From B30-G6 sp964633115 (GTDB lineage Bacteria; Desulfobacterota; Desulfobacteria; Desulfobacterales; B30-G6), in contig CAZWEO010000009.1 of assembly GCA_964633115.1 (NCBI GenBank), positions 12,018 to 76,017 of the forward strand: a DNA stretch of 64,000 bases, written 5' to 3'. A program made the position numbers and the translations under genes. The notes below the pieces were generated by a model. That model saw nothing but the letters and a program-made list of their open reading frames with translations, had not been told where the DNA came from and searched no databases. Every line of letters begins with the position of its first letter. Position 1 is the first letter of the stretch. Shown piece after piece: positions 35,401-43,640 of this stretch.

Positions 35401-35910
35401 GGCGCCACAGTGGTTGCAGGCTGCCAGGTCAATGACGTAAGGATTGGGTATGGTATGTGGAATCGGCAGGTAGATGGCTTTATGGGTGCAAAGCCCCTGG
35501 TTAAATGCATCCGCTACCTCTATTGGACAGACCGCTTCACAAGCACCGCAACCCACGCACTGGTCAGGATCCACCCAGGTGGGCTTTTCACGCAGGGTTA
35601 CGCTAAAACTTCCCGGCTCACCGCTTAGGTCTATCAACTCGGTATTCAGAAGGATATCGATATTCTCATGAAAAAGTCCTTTACGCAGACAGAACTGGCC
35701 CGACTGGTCGCGCTTGACAAGGGGGAGCATTTTGCACATACCGCAGTGGTTGCTTGGGAACTGATGGTCCAGCTGGCTGAGGATGCCCCCCATATGGGCC
35801 TTACGATCGATAAGGGTAACACCGTATCCGTACTCAGCCAGGTCAAGCGCCGATCGAATTCCGCTGATGCCGGCACCTACAACCAGGGCTTTGCCCAATT
35901 TTTTACTCAT
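32431..35910 (-). CDS. HdrA-like protein with an embedded receiver domain
   Basis: 1,159 residues. HdrA N-terminus: ALVVGAGISGIRSALDLAEY, FPSNHCGMCKM, then 4Fe-4S sites CVGCGACEAVCP (118-129) and CNHCGACEKVCP (165-176). At about 190-305 a complete receiver domain follows: Asp196/197, phospho-acceptor Asp240 in LMLTDIKMPGMDG, Thr268, Lys290. HdrA resumes at about 314 (ILEVGAVVLSGG). A second HdrA unit (VVGGGIAGMHAALSIAEH) and two terminal 4Fe-4S sites (CSLCERCVDACP, CQGCGVCATTCP) complete it. I know of no standard HdrA with this insertion. It suggests direct phosphorylation control of an electron-bifurcating flavoprotein. Upstream neighbours are FrhB-like and MvhD; a haem-type kinase is downstream. 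Confidence 0.9.
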   Translation of the reverse strand: MSKKLGKALVVGAGISGIRSALDLAEYGYGVTLIDRKAHMGGILSQLDHQFPSNHCGMCKMLPLVKRDQSGQFCLRKGLFHENIDILLNTELIDLSGEPGSFSVTLREKPTWVDPDQCVGCGACEAVCPIEVADAFNQGLCTHKAIYLPIPHTIPNPYVIDLAACNHCGACEKVCPTQAIHLSLEKRKAFRILVVDDELIVRDSLKEWLADENFDVDTAESGAMALEKLSQQSFNLMLTDIKMPGMDGVELLKKAKEIFADMPVLMMTAFATVETAVDAMKIGARDYLMKPFDPEKMIVDVVQIFEEVQAGEPRILEVGAVVLSGGADYFDPAEAKNIYDYQTNPNVITTLELERLLSGTGPTQGQMMRPHDGKPITKIAWIQCVGSRDIQCDADFCSSVCCMVAIKEALLVKQKLKTPVETTLFYMDMRTFAKSFQRYRDSAEQDHGVRFQRARIHSIMPDSNSADPVIRYVQTDGSVQNETFDLVVLTVGQRPATGSQELSQLLEIPLNPWGFIQTTLLSPVVTEKAGVLAGGSYTGLKDISESVMHASAASLEASRVIHAAGGSLADETDSEPVFQDVSRENPRILVGVCTCSDRYTQNLDTDALTQALKQDPAVDQVIFLQQVCTATGWEDLVKAIESTKPNRVLLGACHPYVFIHKLRELSRQVQLETELMHVVDIVTPFFRSTPESSQTDRAWIDSALSNLKMGKARLKHVDPLTLTKLPVARQALVVGGGIAGMHAALSIAEHGYPVSLVEQSDQLGGNLLWLDQTIEGSPVKLYLDDIVQAVENHRLIDIHLQSSITAHFGEVGDFYTTIENAEGGAQTIQHATTILATGGNEAPADTYGYGDNPAIITQKELENRIRQDNLDMESLDSVVMIQCVGSRLEPRNYCSRVCCPTSLKHALRLKKTKPDLAVYILYRDMMTIGFAEQYFTAARKAGVIFIQYDPDNPPQVNLPSQEVSSLSVMATDPILSRPLQIETDLLVLATGIVPQLPEKLSQIFGAETDQDGFFLEAEFKWRPVDALKEGVFGCGIALSPRSIQDALATAGAAAQRSLRILANDKLATGKIVSSVRHSLCSLCERCVDACPYQARHLDPDNQKIEVNAAMCQGCGVCATTCPNSAAILQGFTDAQMLGMIDSAMDAVWPSVPVAAAGDT

Positions 35911-35930
35911 ATCAAAGCTCCTAATAGCTG

Positions 35931-37073
35931 CTAGTTTATTCCCACAATTTCTTCAAACTCTTCTTCTTTGAATTCCGACATGGGCGGATTTTCCGTAAGA
36001 CTTCTGCCAGCCTGGTAGTCAAAGGCCTCCTGAGTTCTGTGGGCCACCGTACGGAACAAGGCCATAACCGGGATGTCGTTGGGGCATGCATTGGTACATT
36101 GCCCGCATCCGACGCAGGCGGTACTCATGTGTGTCAGACGCGTGATGTGGTACAGCATCGTATCCGTGGGCATTTTAATGGCGCCGTTGCGTTGGGACCA
36201 GCGCAGGTACTGGCTGGGTTCGTGGTCGAACACATCGGTAACGAATACGCACTCGCGGCAATAGCAAACCGGGCAGGCAACCCGGCAGTTATAGCAGTTT
36301 ACGCAACTGTTCAAAAAGGTGCCCAGTTTTTCCTGGCTGTCAATTTGTTCGTCGATTTGGGCGAACATCTCATCCCGGAATGCTGCATTCTCCGAGATAC
36401 GCCCTTCGATGTCCTTTTTGCGGGCAGCCGGGATTTCTGAAGCGCTAAAATCGAGTGTCTTCAAGAGCAGATCACCCTTTTCTGTGAGCGATTGGGCCAG
36501 GATTTCCCGGCTGGTATCCACCCCATAGAGACCAATGTTGATATCGGCGCTTTCCGTCACCGGAAATTCGCAAGCCTGACATGCTTGTGACAGCGCCATC
36601 TCTGGGGTGATCCCACTTTTTCCGGATAGAACCCGGCCAGCATATTGCTGGGTCATATCGTCGCTGTGTTCCCCGGCCCATTGCAGATAATCCCGGTTCC
36701 CGAGGGCACCCAGACAGTCAATGCCGATCAGAATCAGATCTTCGGTGCGTCCCTGCTTGAGTTTGACCAGTTCGATAAAAGCGCGGATTTCGCAGGGACG
36801 CATGAGGGCCGCAACCGTGCCGCCGGACGGTTTGCGCGTCAGACGTGATACCATTTTAGCACTATTGACAGGAAATGCCGGTGTCAGGGGATCTAACATG
36901 TTGACCTGATCGGCCACTGAAATCAGTGTGGGCATGACCATTGTCTTTCCGGGTAGCCGACAGGGTGCCAGCAGCGCGGTGATATCATCCCGTTCCAGGA
37001 GGCTTTTAAAAAATCCTCTGAGCGTTTCCAGAATGTTTTGGTCTGTTACCTCAATTTTTACCGTGTCGGGCAT
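35931..37073 (-). CDS. FrhB/FdhB-like iron-sulfur protein (380 aa)
   Basis: The N-terminal two thirds resemble the F420-hydrogenase/formate-dehydrogenase beta family (VAALMRPCEIRAFIELVK, ILIGIDCLGALGNRDY). The C-terminal part has two 4Fe-4S motifs, CVNCYNCRVACPVCYCREC and CVGCGQCTNACPNDIP. It is the counterpart of the protein at 9762-10709 and sits, like it, directly beside an MvhD gene. It lies 20 bases above the HdrA-receiver gene. It probably transfers electrons between a soluble donor and HdrA. Donor unknown. Confidence 0.83.
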   Translation of the reverse strand: MPDTVKIEVTDQNILETLRGFFKSLLERDDITALLAPCRLPGKTMVMPTLISVADQVNMLDPLTPAFPVNSAKMVSRLTRKPSGGTVAALMRPCEIRAFIELVKLKQGRTEDLILIGIDCLGALGNRDYLQWAGEHSDDMTQQYAGRVLSGKSGITPEMALSQACQACEFPVTESADINIGLYGVDTSREILAQSLTEKGDLLLKTLDFSASEIPAARKKDIEGRISENAAFRDEMFAQIDEQIDSQEKLGTFLNSCVNCYNCRVACPVCYCRECVFVTDVFDHEPSQYLRWSQRNGAIKMPTDTMLYHITRLTHMSTACVGCGQCTNACPNDIPVMALFRTVAHRTQEAFDYQAGRSLTENPPMSEFKEEEFEEIVGIN

Positions 37074-37198
37074 ACCATCCTCCTAGGTGGACAACCTACG
37101 GTTGTCAGCTCTTAGCTGTTGGCTTTTAGCACTTAGCTGCCACTGGCTACTGGCTAGCGGCTACAAGCCAAGTGTATCGGATTCTTTATCTATCCGAG

Positions 37199-37624
37199 CT
37201 ATCCAACTTTTTGTAGCTTGGCCTGACTGGGGCCCAACGCTTTGATTTGGGCAACCAGATCCTGGAGCGTTTCCGCCAGCAGGACCCCGTCGCTGGCCGC
37301 AATCCAGGTCAGCCGCAGTCGCTCGGCCTCGAATCCGAAACGCGGCAGGATTTCCTTGAGCAGCTTAATGCGTCGGCGGGCTTTGAAATTGCCATTGATG
37401 TAGTGGCAATCGCCGGGATTGCAACCACTAACCAGAACGCCGTCAGCACCATCCAAAAGCGCTTTAATTACGTATTTGGGATCCACCATGCCACTGCACA
37501 TAACGCGGATGATTTTCACGTTGGGTGGATAGGAGAGCCGGCTGGTACCGGCCAGGTCCGCAGCCGTGTAGGTGCACCAGTTACAGAAAAAAGCAATGAT
37601 GGTGGGTTCGAAATCGTCTGTCAT
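37199..37624 (-). CDS. mvhD: MvhD-like subunit (cysteine form)
   Basis: 141 residues with CNWCTYTAADLAGTSR, IRVMCSGMVDP and SGCNPGDCHYINGN, the four-Cys pattern expected for the 2Fe-2S centre of MvhD. The Cys in SGCNPGDC is the residue replaced by Sec in the paralogue at 10711-11142, which makes the two a useful internal comparison. It should pass electrons to HdrA. First gene of the mvhD, FrhB-like, hdrA-receiver run, 125 bases from the next gene and preceded by the mini-hairpin array. Confidence 0.93.
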   Translation of the reverse strand: MTDDFEPTIIAFFCNWCTYTAADLAGTSRLSYPPNVKIIRVMCSGMVDPKYVIKALLDGADGVLVSGCNPGDCHYINGNFKARRRIKLLKEILPRFGFEAERLRLTWIAASDGVLLAETLQDLVAQIKALGPSQAKLQKVG

Positions 37625-37640
37625 TTTTACACTCCAATTG

Positions 37641-37824
37641 GTTGTTATTAGGCCTTGCGGCCGATATTTGCGCTTCGCGCGTTATTTGGTCTACGACCGT
37701 TATTACGCCTTCGGCTGTTATTTGCGCTGCGCGCGTCATTAGACCTTCGGTCGGTATTACGCCTTCGGCTGTTATTTGTGCTACGCACGTTATTAGACCT
37801 TCGGTCGTTATTACGCTGTCAGCT
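37641..37824. repeat. Array of nine short hairpins spaced by GTTATTA/T
   Basis: Nine small palindromes start near 37651, 37670, 37688, 37707, 37724, 37742, 37761, 37778 and 37796, so the period is 17-19 bases. Examples are GCGCTTCGCGC, GGTCTACGACC, GCCTTCGGC, GCGCTGCGCGC, GACCTTCGGTC and GTGCTACGCAC. Each has a 3-4-bp stem and a 3-base loop, usually TTC. Spacers are GTTATTA or GTTATTT. Stems differ but stay paired, which points to conserved structure and not only duplication. The rest of 37625-37950 holds no gene; a degenerate tail continues to about 37900. Confidence 0.75.
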
Positions 37825-37950
37825 ACAAGCGCAAGGCGACAATTAATAACGCGAAGCAAATGACTATGAATTACAGCGCAGCGTAATGACTACTGAAACA
37901 ACGTATGATTTTAGTTGTTTCTGCTAAACGTAGAATCTGTTTGAACATGG

Positions 37951-40900
37951 TTATCCAGCTAATAGTCCTTCAATTTCAGAAAAAATCTGCTTGTCGGTAA
38001 AGTGGCGCACTTGGGCAGCACCGCTGGGGCAGTACCCGGCACAGCTGCCGCAGCCCTTGCAGATGGCTTCGTTGACCTCGCTGATGCCCTTACGCTCATT
38101 GAACTCGATGGCCGTATAGGGGCACAGGTCGATACATATCTGGCATCCGATACAGATATCCGGGTCGATGCCGGAGATCATCGGCGCCACCGAGACCTTC
38201 CCGGAGGCGCTCAATGCCAGTGCTTCGGCAGCGGCGCCCTTGGCCTGGGCCACGGTATCGGGTATGTCCTTGGGGCTTTGACAGGCGCCGGCTAGAAATA
38301 CACCGCTGGAAGGTGTCGAAACCGGTGCCAATTTGGGGTGCTCTTCCTGATAGAAGCCGTCGCTGCCGGTGGAGATCCCGAAGACGCGGGCTACGTCATT
38401 GACATCGGAGCGTGGCTCCATGGCAGTACACAGGATCACCATTTCCACCGGAAGGTTAATCATTTGTTCGGAGAGGGTGTCTTCGGCCGTGACCCAGAGC
38501 ATACCGTCGGTTTCCTCGATTCGCGAGGCCTTACCGCGGATCATGCGGACACCTTCGCTCTGAACGCGTTTGTAAAACTCCTCGTAGCCCTTACCGAAGC
38601 AACGCATATCGATATAAAAATTATATATTTGGGTGTCATGACCGCATTTGTCCTTGAGTAAATGCGCGTATTTGAGAGCATACATGCAACAGGTGCGTGA
38701 ACAATACTCATGATAGTTGATGTCACGGCTGCCGATGCAATGTAGAATGGCGACGCTTTTAGGTGCTTCCGTAAATTTGAGATGATCGTTTGGATCGCGT
38801 TTTAAGAGTTTACCGCTGGTGGGGCCGGTGGCATTGGAAAGCCGCTCAAACTCCAGGTTGGTAAAAACATTTGCAAACCGGCCGTAGCCGTACTGGGTCA
38901 TGGGCGTGGGATCCAGGGGGTCAAAGCCGGTGGCCACGATGATGGAGCCCACATCGATCTCCTTGTTAGATTCGATCATGGCATGATCGATGGCCTGGGC
39001 CTCACAGGCTTGCACACACAATTTGCATTCGCAGCAACCGCCGCAGTCAACGCAGCGGGCAGCTTCTGCCTGGGCGGCGTCCGCGCTAAAATTTAGATCG
39101 ACCTCCTCAAAACTCGCTGCGCGCGTTTCCGGATTCAGATGTCTGGATTCGACCCGCTCCTGGATGGGGATGTCCTCTGGGATCGGTTTCCACTGGTCTC
39201 CCGGGGCGGCTTGGGGTTCGGCTTCCGTTAGAACAGCATCCGGAATACCATCGTTGAGATAACGATGCATGGCGGCCACCACTTTATGTCCGGCGGCAAT
39301 CGCCTCCACAACGGTGGCTGGCCCGGTGACGGCGTCACCGGCTGCAAAAACGTGCGGGAGACTTGTCTGCATGGAGGTGGGATGGACCCAGATGGTATTG
39401 CGCTCGGTCAGTTGCATGTGGGTACCACCGGTGGCCCAATCCAAGTCGATCTTTTGTCCGATAGCTGGAATGATGGCATCGCATGGCAGGTCGAACTCGG
39501 ATCCTTTGACCGGTATCGGCCGCCGGCGTCCGCTGGCATCCGGCGGGCCCAATTCGGTGCGGATGCATGTAAACCCGGTTACATGTCCATCCTGGCTTTG
39601 AATGGCAACCGGTGCTGTCAGAAAAGAAATCTGGATGCCTTCTTGCCTGGCACCGGTGATTTCTTCCGGGTAGGCGGGCATTTCCTGCTCGGAACGTCGA
39701 TAGACAACGGTGACATTTTTGGCGCCCAGGCGCTTGGCCACCCGAGCTGCATCAATGGCTACATTGCCGCCGCCGATGATGATGACATTTTTCCCCGGGG
39801 CACTGCGGCTGCCAAGATTGGCTTCCCGCAAAAATTGGACCGCATCCAAAACGTCTGCGGCCTGATCTTCTCCCGGTATGCGCATGTGTAAGGAACCATG
39901 GGCACCAATGCCCAAAAAGATCGCTGCGAATCCCCTGGCTTGCAGTTCCGCAAGGGTCAGATTTTGACCCAAGCGAGCCTGGGTTTCCACTGCAATACCA
40001 TGGTCGAGCAAATACTGGATTTCCGAATCCAGCACTTCGGCCGGCAGGCGATAGTCGGGAATGCCCACCCGCAGCATGCCTCCCAATTGATCCAGGGCCT
40101 CGAAAACCGTGATCTGATAGCCTTTGAGTCGCAGATAGTATGCTAGGGTGAGACCGGCGGGTCCCGAGCCAATCACGGCGACCTTTTCGGGTCGGTCCTC
40201 GATATCGGGCGGTGTCAAATCGGAAAAATCCACCTGATCGGCGGCAAAGCGCTTCAACTCCCGAATGGCCACGGCTTTGTCCACTTCCGTCCGGCGGCAG
40301 GCTTTTTCGCACGGTGCCGGACAAACCCGACCGAGGGTGCCGGGCAGGGGGATTTTCTCCATGATCAGCTTGACCGCTTCTTGATAGCGGCCTGTTTTGA
40401 CCAGGGCCACATAGCCCTGCACATTGGTTCCGGCCGGGCAGGTCTGCACACAGGGGGCCCGGTCATATTTGTCGATACAGTAGGTAATGGGTACGGCCTG
40501 GGGAAACGGGCGATAAATTGCCTTTCTCAACTTGGTGCCCACATCCCACTCATTGGGAAAGGAGACCGGACAGACTTTTTCACACTCGCCGCAACCTGTG
40601 CAGTTGGCTTCGACATAACGCGGCTTTTGACGGACGGATACTTTAAAATTGCCGATAAAACCGCTGACGTTCTCGACCTCGCTGTAAGACAGTAATTCGA
40701 TATTGGATTCCTGTCCCACTGAAACCATTTTGGGTGTCCCGATACAGGCGGCACAATCCAGGGTCGGAAAGGTCTTGTCATACTGAAGCATGTGACCGCC
40801 CACTGTGGGCTGTCTTTCCACCAGGTAGGCTTTGAATCCAGCGCTGGCAATGTCCAGTGAAGCCTGCATGCCGGCGATACCGCCTCCCACTACGAGTGTA

Positions 40901-41331
40901 TTGGTGCAGACAGGGAATTCCGTCGGTATCAGATCGTGTTGGTGTATGACCCGCATGATGCCGACGCCGGCCAGTATCTTGGCTTTTTGGGTGGCCCCAT
41001 CTTCATTAAGGGTGACCCAGGAGACATTTTCGCGCACACTGACCATGTGGAAGGCCCTGTAAGGATTGAGGCCGGCACGCTGACAGGCGGCTCGGAAGGT
41101 TTTTTCATGCATGCGCGGTGAGCACGACGCCACAACCACGCGCGTCAGCTGCTGGGAGCGAATGTCATTTTCGATCAATTCCTGGCCCGGATCGGAGCAC
41201 ATGAAAAGATAATCCCGGGACACGGTAACGTTCGGCAACGTGGCCACATAGGCAGCCACTTCTTCCACCCGTACCCGATAAGCGATATTGATACCGCAAT
41301 GGCAGATATAAAATCCAATGCGTTCAGGCAT
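37951..41331 (-). CDS. HdrA-like protein with an embedded GltD/NfnB-type module
   Basis: 1,126 residues. It begins with an HdrA linker segment (FYICHCGINIAYRV), then the flavin fold TLVVGGGIAGMQASLDIA and the canonical TFPTLDCAACIGTPKM. CTGCGECEKVCP follows (244-255). At about 290-755 a GltD/NfnB-like NAD(P)-dependent module is inserted: CVQTCPAGTNVQGY, VAVIGSGPAGLTLAYYL, IIIGGGNVAIDAARVAK. HdrA then resumes (CVDCGGCCECKLC, VGSIIVATGFDPLDP) and ends with CIGCQICIDLCP and CKGCGSCAGYCP. The insertion places a pyridine-nucleotide flavoprotein in the HdrA chain. It overlaps the membrane HdrC/B-like gene by 8 bases, so they probably form one complex. Confidence 0.9.
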   Translation of the reverse strand: MPERIGFYICHCGINIAYRVRVEEVAAYVATLPNVTVSRDYLFMCSDPGQELIENDIRSQQLTRVVVASCSPRMHEKTFRAACQRAGLNPYRAFHMVSVRENVSWVTLNEDGATQKAKILAGVGIMRVIHQHDLIPTEFPVCTNTLVVGGGIAGMQASLDIASAGFKAYLVERQPTVGGHMLQYDKTFPTLDCAACIGTPKMVSVGQESNIELLSYSEVENVSGFIGNFKVSVRQKPRYVEANCTGCGECEKVCPVSFPNEWDVGTKLRKAIYRPFPQAVPITYCIDKYDRAPCVQTCPAGTNVQGYVALVKTGRYQEAVKLIMEKIPLPGTLGRVCPAPCEKACRRTEVDKAVAIRELKRFAADQVDFSDLTPPDIEDRPEKVAVIGSGPAGLTLAYYLRLKGYQITVFEALDQLGGMLRVGIPDYRLPAEVLDSEIQYLLDHGIAVETQARLGQNLTLAELQARGFAAIFLGIGAHGSLHMRIPGEDQAADVLDAVQFLREANLGSRSAPGKNVIIIGGGNVAIDAARVAKRLGAKNVTVVYRRSEQEMPAYPEEITGARQEGIQISFLTAPVAIQSQDGHVTGFTCIRTELGPPDASGRRRPIPVKGSEFDLPCDAIIPAIGQKIDLDWATGGTHMQLTERNTIWVHPTSMQTSLPHVFAAGDAVTGPATVVEAIAAGHKVVAAMHRYLNDGIPDAVLTEAEPQAAPGDQWKPIPEDIPIQERVESRHLNPETRAASFEEVDLNFSADAAQAEAARCVDCGGCCECKLCVQACEAQAIDHAMIESNKEIDVGSIIVATGFDPLDPTPMTQYGYGRFANVFTNLEFERLSNATGPTSGKLLKRDPNDHLKFTEAPKSVAILHCIGSRDINYHEYCSRTCCMYALKYAHLLKDKCGHDTQIYNFYIDMRCFGKGYEEFYKRVQSEGVRMIRGKASRIEETDGMLWVTAEDTLSEQMINLPVEMVILCTAMEPRSDVNDVARVFGISTGSDGFYQEEHPKLAPVSTPSSGVFLAGACQSPKDIPDTVAQAKGAAAEALALSASGKVSVAPMISGIDPDICIGCQICIDLCPYTAIEFNERKGISEVNEAICKGCGSCAGYCPSGAAQVRHFTDKQIFSEIEGLLAG

Positions 41332-43624
41332 GCAGTACCTCCTGGTCGAGTTCTAGATTGATATGTATTGGCAGGGGATCCTCATAGGTTTTCTCTATAG
41401 ATTGGAACAACAGCTCGGCGATGTCCTGCACGCGGATGGATCCGGCCTGTCCACGGGCTTCGACGGCTTTCTGGAGCATGCGCATACAATAAGGACAGGC
41501 GGTGGCGATAATATCGGCCTGCACGTCCAAGGCCTGCTGGATACGCAAATCAGCCAGGGAACTCCCGGACCCGTTCTGGCTGAATGCACATCCGCCCCCG
41601 CCGCCGCAGCAGAGACTTTGGTCGCGATTGTCGCGCATTTCCACCAGAGCAAGGCCCGGGATGCTTTTCAGGACCCGGCGGGGTGCCTCGCAGATGCCAT
41701 TGTGACGCCCCAAATAACAGGGGTCGTGAAAGGTCACCGTGGCGTCGACTTCGTATTGCGGCGTCAAACGCCCGTCTGTGATAAGACGGTCCAGCAGGAC
41801 TGTGTAATGCTCTATGGCAAGGTTGGGCTGTCCATCGGGATAGGCATTATTAAAGGTATGAAAGCAATGCGGTGAGGTCGTTAAAACTTTTTCCACACGG
41901 TGTTTTTGAAAAAGTGCCTGGTTTGCCTGGGAGAGCGCTGTAAAAGCACCTTCGTCCCCCAGTTGCAAGGCCGGATCGCCACAGCAAAGCTCCTGGGTGC
42001 CCAGGCTGCCGAAGGTAATGTCGGCCTGGCCCAGCAGGCGTGGCAGGGCCAGGGCCGCCTGCTGATTGCGCTGGGACGGGCTATCATCATAGGCCGTAGT
42101 GCAGCAGGTGAACAGGCAGTAGGTTTGTTCAGGACTGAAGTCCGGCAGGGCGACATCCCTGGCCCAGTCAGTCCGCCGGGCGGGGGCACCGCCCCAGGGA
42201 TTGCCCATTTTTTCCAGATACTGCAAGGGTATTTGCAGCGTCTCCGGCAGATTGTGCTGCTGGTTCTGGATCTCGCGGGCTGATCGGATCGTGTCGACGA
42301 TATCGATTCCCCGGGGACAGGGGTCGTCACAGGCGTTGCAGGTGGTGCAACTCCAGACGGCTGTATCGATGCTGTCTGTGGTGCCGGTAGCAAGCGCCAG
42401 GTGGCGCAACATCCGTCTGGGACTGTATTCCGAAATACGGTTCCAGGGGCAGACCGCGGTGCAGGTGCCGCACTGCAGACAGCTCATGAACAAGTCGCCG
42501 ACCCGCTCCCGAAGATCAACGATATCAATACGGGACGGTTTGGCCGCTTTTTCACGAACGGTGGTTAAAAAGACGGCTAAAGGACGATAAAATAGGTGCG
42601 ACCATTTACCGAACGGAACTTCGATCACCAGCATGGGCACGGCAATGGCCAGATGGACCACGTACATCACATAGGTCAATAGGGGCCAGCCAGCCAGCCG
42701 GACCAGATGCATGATGATGCCGGTCAAGGTCGTCAAAAATAGCAGGATCAGAAAAAGCCAGTCGGAAAGTTCCGAGAAACGGTGAATGGCCTCCTTTTTC
42801 CTGCGGCGGCTTCGGAACATCTCCACCGTGACATATAAGATGACGCCGGTGGCATAATAACCGAACAGGCTGGTAAAATGCCAGCTGCTGTCATCCACCT
42901 GAAACCAGCGGATAAAAACGATGATCAGGGTCATCATGGTCATGTAGCCGCTAACCAGCAGAAAATGTTTGAGCCAGCGACTGCGATCCTGGCCGCATTC
43001 CCGCCAGCGTTTCTGGGTCGCAAAATGAAGCAAAAAGGCCTTGGCCTCAGTTACATACAAGTGCAGGGGTACCCGGGTACCATCCATGATGAATCGGAAC
43101 ATCCGGAAGGCGTTCGATAACAGAAAGATGGTCAGGATGGCGGCCATGGTCAGGTCGCCGATCTCGATCCACATGACCGGTGCAAAGGTGTTGACGGCTA
43201 CGCGATCGGTGATGATGGGCCCGTGAAAAAAGCCGAATAGCAAGATGACAAACAGAGCCACAGCACCCAGGGCGCCATACTCCCAGGTCTCCGAGAGATA
43301 GAGTTTCTTGGCCAGACCGGTCCAGTCATACTGGGTGGTCAACCAGCGGCGGGTGGCCATCATGGTTTCGGCCGGCTCGGCGCCCCTGGGGCAATCCAGG
43401 TTGCATTCACCACAATAGTAGCACAGCCAGGGTTCCGGGGATTTGAGCAGCTTATCTCTCAGACCCAGCTGGAGATAGCGGTATATTTTGCGGGGGAAAG
43501 TGTCAGTTCCCGTGGAAAGGGGGCAGGATGCGCTGCAGGTGCCGCATTGCATACAGGTTTCCATATCTTTTGCGCCAAATTGCGCGACTTCACGGTAGAG
43601 ATCTGCGTCGATGGTCTTGTTCAT
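41324..43624 (-). CDS. Membrane HdrC/HdrB-like fusion (quinone-linked heterodisulfide-reductase-type protein)
   Basis: 766 residues from ATG at 43624; the frame is open to 43678 but that overlaps the upstream gene. An N-terminal HdrC-type ferredoxin (CMQCGTCSASCP, CYYCGECNLDCP) is followed by about six membrane helices (roughly 115-355) with QmoC/NarI-like His residues, a second ferredoxin pair (CLQCGTCTAVCP, CTTCNACDDPCP) and two HdrB-type Cys-rich (CCG) segments (LFTCCTTAYDD with ELCCGDPA; FHDPCYLGRHNG with SLCCGGGGGC). This is the plan of TmcB/HmeD/DsrK-like proteins with the membrane unit in the same chain. It would exchange electrons between the quinone pool and a thiol/disulfide or HdrA partner. 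Substrate not determinable. Confidence 0.88.
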   Translation of the reverse strand: MNKTIDADLYREVAQFGAKDMETCMQCGTCSASCPLSTGTDTFPRKIYRYLQLGLRDKLLKSPEPWLCYYCGECNLDCPRGAEPAETMMATRRWLTTQYDWTGLAKKLYLSETWEYGALGAVALFVILLFGFFHGPIITDRVAVNTFAPVMWIEIGDLTMAAILTIFLLSNAFRMFRFIMDGTRVPLHLYVTEAKAFLLHFATQKRWRECGQDRSRWLKHFLLVSGYMTMMTLIIVFIRWFQVDDSSWHFTSLFGYYATGVILYVTVEMFRSRRRKKEAIHRFSELSDWLFLILLFLTTLTGIIMHLVRLAGWPLLTYVMYVVHLAIAVPMLVIEVPFGKWSHLFYRPLAVFLTTVREKAAKPSRIDIVDLRERVGDLFMSCLQCGTCTAVCPWNRISEYSPRRMLRHLALATGTTDSIDTAVWSCTTCNACDDPCPRGIDIVDTIRSAREIQNQQHNLPETLQIPLQYLEKMGNPWGGAPARRTDWARDVALPDFSPEQTYCLFTCCTTAYDDSPSQRNQQAALALPRLLGQADITFGSLGTQELCCGDPALQLGDEGAFTALSQANQALFQKHRVEKVLTTSPHCFHTFNNAYPDGQPNLAIEHYTVLLDRLITDGRLTPQYEVDATVTFHDPCYLGRHNGICEAPRRVLKSIPGLALVEMRDNRDQSLCCGGGGGCAFSQNGSGSSLADLRIQQALDVQADIIATACPYCMRMLQKAVEARGQAGSIRVQDIAELLFQSIEKTYEDPLPIHINLELDQEVLHA

Positions 43625-43640
43625 GTGGCTACTTTTCCTG

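Noticed and set aside
37641..37824. Hairpin array as a CRISPR
   Set aside because: Units are only 17-19 bases, the palindromes vary and the spacers are nearly constant, the opposite of a CRISPR; no cas genes are present.
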